This document shows positions 31,245-37,298 of a DNA stretch of 40,007 nt, one piece after another. The stretch's first letter is position 1. Each line of letters starts with the position of its first letter. The position numbers were made by a program, and so were the translations under genes. The stretch comes from Streptomyces sp. H39-S7 (GTDB taxonomy: Bacteria > Actinomycetota > Actinomycetes > Streptomycetales > Streptomycetaceae). The stretch is from NCBI RefSeq assembly GCF_027158205.1, contig NZ_JAPVLU010000059.1:1-40007 (forward strand), in the 5' to 3' direction. Under the pieces are notes generated by a model. It worked only from the letters and a program-made list of their open reading frames with translations. It made no database searches and had not been told where the DNA came from.

Positions 31245-31345
31245 CCACGATTCACAAGGTCTCTGCCACTGATTGCGGAGCGGGCGCTGGCAAGTTCAGA
31301 GTCTCTGCGGTTCGTGCCGCGCAGTACGCCCATATCAGCAGCTGA
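31241..31345 (+). CDS. small protein (34 aa) coupled to the excisionase-like gene
   Basis: The ATG overlaps the stop of the excisionase-like gene (ATGA). The translation is MTTIHKVSATDCGAGAGKFR followed by VSAVRAAQYAHISS. It has no known family, is basic and could be a short helix-hairpin peptide. The overlap, short spacer and downstream hairpin at 31362 support translation. Confidence 0.5.
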   Translation: MTTIHKVSATDCGAGAGKFRVSAVRAAQYAHISS

Positions 31346-31361
31346 GCCGGCGCCTTCTACG

Positions 31362-31383
31362 AGGCCCGCTGAGAAGCGGGCCT
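31362..31383 (+). terminator. hairpin terminator
   Basis: AGGCCCGCT-GAGA-AGCGGGCCT, 9-bp stem, 16 bp after the 34-residue gene. A further CCGGCC-GAAA-GGCCGG hairpin lies at 31572..31587 in the leader of the next gene. Confidence 0.7.
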
Positions 31384-31640
31384 GGTGGTGGGACGTCGGA
31401 GACGGCTCCCCTGTAGGACAGCACCACCGCAAAACAGCAGGAGTCACCGCTTTCGGGCGGCGGCAATGGGGTTGTAGCCCGCGCTCCCCCGGCCGAGGCG
31501 CCTGTACCGAATAGCACCGCCTGATCCACCTCGAACAGCGCGCTGTTGCGCTGTCTGTCCGTCAGGACCGCCCGGCCGAAAGGCCGGCCTGGCGTGGCAG
31601 AGAGAGCAGCACTCGCTCCACCTGAACGAAGGAGATCGTG

Positions 31641-32459
31641 ATGGCGAAGAACCACAAGCGTCCCGGTCGGGTCCGGACCGAGCGCAACAACCGCCGCGAG
31701 GCGCTCAAGCTCAGCACCATGGCCCCGGAGGACTTCAACGTCCGGCCCGGCGAGACGAAGTCGATCGCCTGCCCGGACTGCCGGACCTGGCGCCGGATCA
31801 TGGGGGACTACGACTTCAAGATCCGTGAGCACTGCTTCAGCGACAAGGTCGCTGAAGGCGAGAAGCACGAACGCTGCCCCGGTAGCAACCAGGCGGTCGA
31901 CATCAACATTGACGTCCGGCGCTGGCAGGTCCTCCAGGACCGTCTGCTGCGGGACGCGATGCCGCAGGACAACCGGCGTGCGGCGCAGCAGTTCTACAAG
32001 CCCCTCCCCGCTCCGGCCCCTCCGGTCTCCCGGATGGCGGGGGAGGACACGTTGGACTCGACGCGTCAGTCGTACCTCGCTCACCGCAGGGGGTGCAGGG
32101 ACTGCACGAAGGGCCAGCACTGCACGGACGGCGAGCGCCTGGCGCGCCGCTTCGCGCAGGTACTTGTGAAGACGCCCAGTCACCGCGAGGCCAACGGGCT
32201 TCTCGCACGCGAGGAAGCGCGTACCGCACGGCAGCACGCTCAGCAGCGGTCGCGGCGCGGTGAGCAGTGGGCCGAGCACGGCGGCGCGGCTGTTGAGACG
32301 GCGAACAACCAGTGCCGCGAGCGGCAGTCGGACGCGCTCTCCGAGTTCCGCGGCCCCGGCCTCCCGCTGAAGGCGCAGGACGTGGAGGCGCACGAACGGC
32401 GACAGGCGGAACTGGGCAGGCAGTACGCCCGGAAGAACGCGGCCACGTCGGCCGCCTGA
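31641..32459 (+). CDS. hypothetical plasmid protein with Cys motifs (272 aa)
   Basis: ATG 31641 (MAKNHKRPGRVRTERNNRRE) after AAGGAGAT; the GTG directly in front is not needed. A basic N-terminus precedes ACPDCRTWRRI (C-x2-C) and later EKHERCPGSNQAV. Residues 145-175 carry AHRRGCRDCTKGQHCTDGER, a C-x2-C-x5-C-x2-G motif, which recurs in the 64-residue protein at 33053..33247. The last third is a long charged helix (HAQQRSRRGEQWAEHGG and EAHERRQAELGRQYARKN). No enzyme signature is seen. Such proteins accompany transfer genes in Streptomyces plasmids; a zinc-bearing nucleic-acid-binding role is likely but unproven. Confidence 0.75.
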   Translation: MAKNHKRPGRVRTERNNRREALKLSTMAPEDFNVRPGETKSIACPDCRTWRRIMGDYDFKIREHCFSDKVAEGEKHERCPGSNQAVDINIDVRRWQVLQDRLLRDAMPQDNRRAAQQFYKPLPAPAPPVSRMAGEDTLDSTRQSYLAHRRGCRDCTKGQHCTDGERLARRFAQVLVKTPSHREANGLLAREEARTARQHAQQRSRRGEQWAEHGGAAVETANNQCRERQSDALSEFRGPGLPLKAQDVEAHERRQAELGRQYARKNAATSAA

Positions 32460-32478
32460 CCCACACCGAAACGATCGA

Positions 32479-32526
32479 CCACGGCCCCGGCCGCCCCGCA
32501 GTAAAGGGGGGCGGCCGGGGCCGTGG
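32479..32526. terminator. 19-bp stem-loop terminator
   Basis: CCACGGCCCCGGCCGCCCC pairs exactly with GGGGCGGCCGGGGCCGTGG, with a 10-base loop, 19 bp after the 272-residue gene. It separates that gene from the small-gene operon. Confidence 0.85.
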
Positions 32527-32542
32527 CTGCTCGTACAGCAGC

Positions 32543-32562
32543 CACTCCCCATTTGGGGAGTG
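32543..32562. promoter_or_regulatory. CACTCCCC-ATTT-GGGGAGTG operator-like palindrome
   Basis: A perfect 20-bp palindrome 61 bp before the small-gene operon. It matches the palindrome at 29090..29106 in arms and position relative to a leader. Likely a repressor site. Confidence 0.65.
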
Positions 32563-32623
32563 ATCGTGACAGCCCTTGGGATTACGGCCCGTGGGGCTGT
32601 CCAGGACCTGACTGGAGGACCTG

Positions 32624-32833
32624 ATGCCCAGCATGACACGCACCGCCCCCGCCCCGTGGAACGGCCTCTACCGCGAGATGGAGGACGACGACAACCAGGA
32701 TGGCCCGGAGCGCGATGAGACCGACGCCTTCCACCAGTTGGTCCGCCACCTGGTGGCTGACGGCGACTGCCGCGCCGCGATGGCCGGGCGCCGCGCCCGC
32801 CGCACCCTTGCGGAGATGGGGGCGGCCCGATGA
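32624..32833 (+). CDS. small acidic-helical protein (69 aa)
   Basis: ATG 32624 after CTGGAGGACC. The sequence PAPWNGLYREMEDDDNQDGP is followed by DETDAFHQLVRHLVADGDCR and a basic end RRARRTLAEMGAAR. It is first of four head-to-tail overlapping small genes (ATGA to the next). The strong ribosome binding site and operon position support it. Unknown family; it may be a small regulator or structural factor of transfer. Confidence 0.65.
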   Translation: MPSMTRTAPAPWNGLYREMEDDDNQDGPERDETDAFHQLVRHLVADGDCRAAMAGRRARRTLAEMGAAR

Positions 32834-32928
32834 GTGCACAAGCTGATGCCGCCCGGGCCGCCGCGCAGGTCGACCGCGACGCACGTGCCGCTGCCGCAGC
32901 CGCTGCCGCAGCAGGGGGTGCCCGGTGA
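32830..32928 (+). CDS. tiny Ala-rich protein (32 aa)
   Basis: ATG overlaps the previous stop (ATGA). Translation is MSAQADAARAAAQVDRDAR followed by nine Ala and GGAR. It would form one short Ala-rich helix. The next gene starts with GTGA across its stop. It resembles the following 42-residue protein in its opening (SA-x-AD) and Ala-rich helix, so the two may be duplicates. Confidence 0.5.
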   Translation: MSAQADAARAAAQVDRDARAAAAAAAAAGGAR

Positions 32929-33053
32929 GTGCTCCCGCCGATCAGGGCCTGGCCGCACGGGCCTTAGCCGCCGCTACCGCCCAGCGCATCGCGGCAGCCA
33001 AGCAGGCCGCGGCTGCTGCGGAAGCCGCCCGTCGCGCGGCGGGCGGCGGCTGA
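32925..33053 (+). CDS. tiny Ala-rich protein (42 aa) with a TTA codon
   Basis: GTG 32925 overlaps the stop of the previous gene (GTGA). The protein VSAPADQGLAARALAAATAQ continues as RIAAAKQAAAAAEAARRAAG and is a single basic amphipathic helix. Codon 14 is TTA, the rare leucine codon that in Streptomyces needs the bldA tRNA, so production may be developmentally timed. The stop overlaps the next ATG (TGATG). Confidence 0.5.
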   Translation: MSAPADQGLAARALAAATAQRIAAAKQAAAAAEAARRAAGGG

Positions 33054-33247
33054 TGGGTACACCCCCACCACAACCGAAGCGCTTGTTCGACCGCTATATG
33101 ACGGCCGCCACCGCCAACCGTGTGCACGGCGAAGCCTGTACCAGGTGTTCGCCGGGCGCCCGGTGCGGTGAGGGCCGGCGTCTGTATGAGTCGTTCGGCC
33201 GCCTCCAGGACGCCTACCTCGCCCAGCAGAAGCGGCAGCGAGGCTGA
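33053..33247 (+). CDS. small Cys-motif protein (64 aa)
   Basis: ATG 33053 within TGATG after the previous stop. The sequence MGTPPPQPKRLFDRYMTAAT is followed by ACTRCSPGARCGEGRRLYES and FGRLQDAYLAQQKRQRG. The C-x2-C-x5-C-x2-G motif equals that in the 272-residue protein (31641..32459), with the same spacing and a following helix. Probably a minimal zinc-binding module. Last of the four overlapping small genes. Confidence 0.65.
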   Translation: MGTPPPQPKRLFDRYMTAATANRVHGEACTRCSPGARCGEGRRLYESFGRLQDAYLAQQKRQRG

Positions 33248-33299
33248 CCGCACGGCGGGACGCAAACCCAACTGCTGCCCCGCACCGCGCTGTTTCACC

Positions 33300-33332
33300 A
33301 GGTCGGCCGCCCGCGTCACGGGCGGCCGACCT
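33300..33332 (+). terminator. terminator after the small-gene operon
   Basis: AGGTCGGCCGCCCG-CGTCA-CGGGCGGCCGACCT, a perfect 14-bp stem followed by TTCG, 53 bp beyond the last small gene. Confidence 0.85.
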
Positions 33333-33388
33333 TTCGCACGCCTCCAGCCCGGGAACATCCCGGGCCCGCCACTCTGCAAGGAGTCGCT

Positions 33389-33655
33389 ATGCGCACCACA
33401 CCGCTCGACACCGCGGCGCCCGCCGCCGGCACCACGCCGTTGCCGGACTGGCTGTGTACGCACTTGCCGAAGTGCCCGTCGGCCGAGGCTTCGGACCGGG
33501 AGGCCGCCGCCATCGTGGCCGCGTTCCCCGAGCAGGGCTGGAGCCTTTTGTGTAACTCCGTCCTGCTTTTCGAGGACACCGGCGAGCTGCTGCCCGATGG
33601 GCAGATCATCGCCCCGCACCGGCCGCTGGGTACCGAACAGCTCGCCACGGCCTGA
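33389..33655 (+). CDS. DUF5999 family protein (88 aa)
   Basis: ATG 33389 after AAGGAG, spaced 5 bp. The pattern HLPKCPSAEASDREAAAIVA then EQGWSLLCNSVLLFEDTGEL and LPDGQIIAPHRP matches the actinobacterial DUF5999 family as I recall it, which is common on Streptomyces chromosomes and plasmids. Conserved Cys at CPSAEA and LLCN could coordinate metal. The function is unknown. It stands alone between two terminators. Confidence 0.75.
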   Translation: MRTTPLDTAAPAAGTTPLPDWLCTHLPKCPSAEASDREAAAIVAAFPEQGWSLLCNSVLLFEDTGELLPDGQIIAPHRPLGTEQLATA

Positions 33656-33757
33656 CGGCTGCCCGATCCGCCCGCACCGGCCGCCGACCTCTTGGCGGCC
33701 GGGTCGGGCGGTGACAGGGAGCCGGACAGTCCGGACCGCCATCGAGAGGACCACCTC

Positions 33758-33838
33758 ATGATCGACACCCGTACGCAGAGCACGCCGGACGACAGCGGGG
33801 ACGACGACACCGTGCGCGTCCCGCTCGACGAAGTCTGA
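33758..33838 (+). CDS. very small acidic protein (26 aa)
   Basis: ATG 33758 with GAGAGGA upstream. Translation is MIDTRTQSTPDDSGDDDTVR followed by VPLDEV. The good ribosome binding site and a following hairpin (33871..33900) support expression. The acidic peptide is too short for a domain call. Confidence 0.4.
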   Translation: MIDTRTQSTPDDSGDDDTVRVPLDEV

Positions 33839-33870
33839 CGCCACGCCGATTGCCCCTGCCTCCCCCGCCC

Positions 33871-33973
33871 GTCCCGGCCGTGTGCCAGCACGGGCGGGAC
33901 TGAGGGTGAGGCCGGACGTAGCACAACAGCCCTCCGAGTCCTCGGCATTAGAGCTGCCGGGGTCCCGGAGGGC
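33871..33973 (+). terminator. two consecutive stem-loops
   Basis: GTCCCGGCCGTG/CACGGGCGGGAC (one mismatch, 33871..33900) is followed by a larger hairpin with GCCCTCCG (33929) and CGGAGGGC (33966). Together they isolate the next operon from upstream transcription. Confidence 0.6.
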
Positions 33974-34050
33974 CTGGTCACGACCCTACCCACCGCCGTA
34001 GATCCACGGTGCCCCTTCTCTACGGAGGCGCCCGGAAGAAAGGACACCCC

Positions 34051-36174
34051 GTGGCCACCAAGCCCGCCACCCGCCGCAGGCGCCAGCCCGCAGCGAACAC
34101 CAAGCCCCGCACCACTGGGCGCGCCAAGGTACCGGCGATGTCGGCCTCTGTCCCCGCCCAGGCTGCCGCCCCCGAGACCGTCGCACCGCTGGTGCACCTG
34201 GAGGCCGACCCGGTCGTGGCTGACGCCGCTGACCGCGCCGCCGACCTCCGGGACCTGGCCCTCGACGATGTCGCGCGGATCCTGGCCGACGGCGAGGTGC
34301 GCGCCACCGAGCTGCTGGACGGCGCGCGCAGCGAGGCTGCCTCGATCACCGAGGCCGCCAGCGCGGAGCAGTCCCGCCTTCTGGCCGTCGCCCAGGCTGA
34401 CGCCGGCCAGATCCGCTCCGCCGCCGATGCCACGGCTCAGCAGCTGCTCGTTGACGCGCGCCGCCAGGCCGACACCGTCACTACGACGGCGACCGGCGAG
34501 GCCGAACGCGTCCTCGCCGACGCCAAGACGAGTGTCGAGCAGCTGCTCGCTGACGCGCGCCGCCAGGCGCAGGAGGTCACCATCACGGCGGCCGCGCAGG
34601 CGGAGCAGGTCCGCTCCGAGGCCGTGAAGGCCGTGGCGAAGGCACTCGCCGACGCGGAGAGCGTGCGTACCGAGCTGCTCGCGGCTGCGGAGCGCACTGC
34701 GGCTGAGACCCGCACCCGTGCCGCCACCGACGCCGAACAGGTGCTAGGGCGGGCGCGGGGCGAGGCGGAGCGGTTGCGCGAGAGCGCGGACGACCAGGCC
34801 GTGCAGGTGAGGGCCGGAGCGGAGAAGGTGGCCGCCGGCCTTCGTCAGGATGCCGACCGCGCACTGGCCGAGGCCCGCACCTGCGCTGAGGAGCTGCGGG
34901 CCGCTGCCGACAGGGACGTCGACCGGCTGCGCGAGCAGGCCGAGACGGAGGCGAGGACGGCCCGGCAGGCGGCGGCACAGGCCACGGCTGACCAGGCCGC
35001 CGCCGCCCAGGCCCGCGCTGAAGCGGACCGGGTCCTCGAGGCGGCGACGCAGCGCACCGTGCAGCGGGCGCGGCGCCGGGAGATCCGGACCGAGTCGCGC
35101 GCCGCCCGGCGCAAGGCCCGCGCGGACGCCCGGCCCGCGGGCGGGGTGCCGCCGCTGTCCGGGCAGGAACTGGTGCTGGTCGTCGGGATCGTCCTGGCGG
35201 CCGCGGCCGTCTCCACCCTCGGCCTGCTCTCCTCCTACAGCGCGCTGGAGGCCAAGGCGTTCGGGTGGGGCTGGGACTGGCCGTGGATGCTGCCCGTCGG
35301 CATCGACGTCGCGATCCCCGCGTTCACCGGCGCCAGTCTGGTCCTGATCCGGATGGGCATGGAGCTCCGGTGGATCCGGTGGGTGCCCAGGGCACTGACG
35401 GCGGTGACCGTGTACCTGAACTGGACCGCCTCGAACTCCATGGCGGGGCGCCTCGGGCACGCCGCCCTCACGCTGCTGTGGGTGATCTTCTCTGAGATCG
35501 CCTCGCATGTGTACGCCACGCGGATCGGCGCGGTCACCGGCAAGAAGCGGATGGAGACGGTGCGGCGCTCGCGCTGGATCCTCGCCCCGATCCCCACCGC
35601 CCGCCTTCGCCGCCGGATGATCCTGTGGGAGATCACCTCCTATGAGGAGGCGCTCACCCGTCTCCAGGAGCAGACGTACCTGCGAGCGCAGCTCCGGGAA
35701 GAGTTCGGGTGGAGGTGGCGGAGCAAGGCTCCGTTGGAGCAGCGGATGGTGCTCAAGCTCGGGGAGGCGCCCGCCGCGCTCGCCGACACGCTCACCCCCG
35801 AGGACGCGCTCACGGTCGAGCGGGTGCAGGAGAGCGAGCACGCTCAGCCGGACATGAGCGCGCTCACCTCGGGAGAGGTTCGCGGTGAGCGCGAGCGCCC
35901 GGCGCTCACCTCCGGCGCTCACGAGGGTGAGCGCGCCACGGAGGACGACGACGCTCACCGAGCGGAGAGCGCTCGTACGCGCAGGGAGAGTGACGCGCTG
36001 ACCGAGCGCCGCCACGCTCGCATCCGTCTGCTCTACACCGAGCTCGGGCGCCGCCCCGAGTGGACGGAGATCCGCGACGCGCTCACCGACGCGGCCCTGT
36101 CCGACACCCCGGTCTCCCGCCCGACCGCCCAGCGCCTGCGCGCTCAGGTCGAAGAGCCCGCCCCGGGCGTGTAG
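34051..36174 (+). CDS. DUF2637 membrane protein fused to a long coiled coil
   Basis: GTG 34051 with AAAGGA upstream gives 707 residues. Residues 65-350 are an unbroken Ala/Glu/Arg-rich coiled coil with repeated LLADARRQA units (33-residue duplication near 130-190). Residues about 373-490 hold the DUF2637 transmembrane domain with four helices: ELVLVVGIVLAAAAVSTLGL, MLPVGIDVAIPAFTGASLVL, ALTAVTVYLNWTASNSMAG and LTLLWVIFSEIASHV. The cytoplasmic C-terminus is charged and ends in a short helix-turn-helix-like segment (GRRPEWTEIRDALTDAALSD). DUF2637 proteins usually lie in conjugation and spread loci of Streptomyces plasmids (SpdB-like). The coiled-coil fusion is much larger than usual. First gene of the transfer block. 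Confidence 0.8.
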   Translation: MATKPATRRRRQPAANTKPRTTGRAKVPAMSASVPAQAAAPETVAPLVHLEADPVVADAADRAADLRDLALDDVARILADGEVRATELLDGARSEAASITEAASAEQSRLLAVAQADAGQIRSAADATAQQLLVDARRQADTVTTTATGEAERVLADAKTSVEQLLADARRQAQEVTITAAAQAEQVRSEAVKAVAKALADAESVRTELLAAAERTAAETRTRAATDAEQVLGRARGEAERLRESADDQAVQVRAGAEKVAAGLRQDADRALAEARTCAEELRAAADRDVDRLREQAETEARTARQAAAQATADQAAAAQARAEADRVLEAATQRTVQRARRREIRTESRAARRKARADARPAGGVPPLSGQELVLVVGIVLAAAAVSTLGLLSSYSALEAKAFGWGWDWPWMLPVGIDVAIPAFTGASLVLIRMGMELRWIRWVPRALTAVTVYLNWTASNSMAGRLGHAALTLLWVIFSEIASHVYATRIGAVTGKKRMETVRRSRWILAPIPTARLRRRMILWEITSYEEALTRLQEQTYLRAQLREEFGWRWRSKAPLEQRMVLKLGEAPAALADTLTPEDALTVERVQESEHAQPDMSALTSGEVRGERERPALTSGAHEGERATEDDDAHRAESARTRRESDALTERRHARIRLLYTELGRRPEWTEIRDALTDAALSDTPVSRPTAQRLRAQVEEPAPGV

Positions 36175-36294
36175 GTGAGCGCCCGGTGAGCGCGTGACGC
36201 TCACCCGGTGGGCGCGGACGCGCTCACTCCCTGGCAGAACCCCTGCCGCTTTTGGTCGCCCCCGGCCCGCGCTCACGCTCCCGAGCGTGAGCGC
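35650..36294. repeat. array of the octamer GTGAGCGC / GCGCTCAC
   Basis: By hand I count GCGCTCAC at 35650, 35806, 35860, 35902, 35915, 36079, 36220 and 36269, and GTGAGCGC at 35885, 35927, 36175, 36186 and 36287: 13 exact copies in 645 bp, plus near matches (ACGCTCAC at 35951 and 36198). A random 8-mer should appear well below once. It runs through the DUF2637 gene end into the gap. Resembles the 8-bp TraB-recognition repeats of Streptomyces clt transfer loci. Confidence 0.8.
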
Positions 36295-36457
36295 GGACCG
36301 GTGACGGCCACGGCCGGCAGGCCGCTCGCCCGCACCCCGCCTCGAGCGGGGCGCGGCCGATCAGCTTGACCCGAGCACGATCCCGGCCCCGCACGAACAC
36401 CTCGGGGACACGGACCCCTTCCCCCTCCCCCACCCCGAGACCTGGAGGTCTTCAGCC

Positions 36458-36979
36458 ATGCCCGAGAACAACAACCGGTGGACCTCGGACCACCTGATGA
36501 AGCCAGGCGGCACCGCCCTGTACGCCGCCCAGCAGCGCGAGCGGCTGCGGCAGATGGCCGACCAGGTCCAAGCGCTGCTCAACGAGTACCGGGCCGACCT
36601 GGAGAACATCGAGATCGAGGGCGACAAGCCCTTCGCGGCCCGCATCCGCGCTTATCTCGCGTCGCGCCCACTGGCGAAGCTCGAAAGCGACCTGCGGGAC
36701 GCGGTGAACCACGCCGGAAAACTGGATGCGGAATTCCAGAAGCGGTATGTCGAGCTGCCGAAGAAGCGGGAGGCGAACGCGGAGAAGAAAGAGCTGGAGG
36801 AGGCCAGGAAAAAGGGCCTGAGCAACGCCCGCGCGGTCAACACCGCCGGGCAGCTCCAGGGCATGGCGCTGGGGCTGGAGGACCCGGCGAAGGACGGCAA
36901 GTCCGTTGCCCAGAAGAGCGGTACGGAGGGACAGGAGCCGACGTTCCTGGACTACCTCGACAACCAGAGGAGGGCATAG
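36458..36979 (+). CDS. hypothetical helical protein (173 aa)
   Basis: ATG 36458 after TGGAGGTC (MPENNNRWTSDHLMKPGGTA). Nearly all helical: QQRERLRQMADQVQALLNEY, LAKLESDLRDAVNHAGKLDA and a Lys/Glu-rich ELPKKREANAEKKELEEARK. The C-terminus GQEPTFLDYLDNQRRA looks like a binding tail. No membrane segment or family is seen. Followed 3 bp on by the 63-residue gene in the same operon, between DUF2637 and the basic 750-residue protein, so a role in the transfer apparatus is likely. Confidence 0.7.
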   Translation: MPENNNRWTSDHLMKPGGTALYAAQQRERLRQMADQVQALLNEYRADLENIEIEGDKPFAARIRAYLASRPLAKLESDLRDAVNHAGKLDAEFQKRYVELPKKREANAEKKELEEARKKGLSNARAVNTAGQLQGMALGLEDPAKDGKSVAQKSGTEGQEPTFLDYLDNQRRA

Positions 36980-36982
36980 CCG

Positions 36983-37174
36983 ATGGCCTTTTCCCCGGGC
37001 CAGCTCGACTACTGGAACAAGCGGCTGGAGGCGGCCCGGACCAACCCGGACCGCGCCCGCACGATGTGGGACCTGGCGCGCACGATCGCCGGCCGCGACG
37101 ACGAGGTGTGGGCCGACCTGGTCCGGCTGCTCGGCAAGTGGACCGAGGAGCAGCAGGGCCAGGGCAAGCCGTAA
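36983..37174 (+). CDS. small helical protein (63 aa)
   Basis: ATG 36983, 3 bp after the previous stop, with AGAGGAGGGC as ribosome binding site. The sequence MAFSPGQLDYWNKRLEAART then NPDRARTMWDLARTIAGRDD and EVWADLVRLLGKWTEEQQGQ forms helices with periodic Trp residues. Probably a partner of the upstream gene. Followed by a long hairpin at 37209..37262. Confidence 0.7.
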   Translation: MAFSPGQLDYWNKRLEAARTNPDRARTMWDLARTIAGRDDEVWADLVRLLGKWTEEQQGQGKP

Positions 37175-37208
37175 CGCTTCGCGCTCATCATCATCACTTC
37201 ATCCCCGT

Positions 37209-37262
37209 GATCCGGGGTCGCCACGTACGCGTGTACGCGTACGCGTGAAGCGACCCCGGATC
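37209..37262. terminator. long inverted repeat with GTACGCGT core
   Basis: GATCCGGGGTCGC (37209..37221) and GCGACCCCGGATC (37250..37262) are perfect 13-bp arms. The 28-bp loop itself contains repeated TACGCGT palindromes. It could be a terminator, a cruciform or a protein site between the small genes and the large basic gene. Confidence 0.65.
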
Positions 37263-37298
37263 GGTCACGGAGGGTGACCAAGAGAAGGAGACCGGCCG

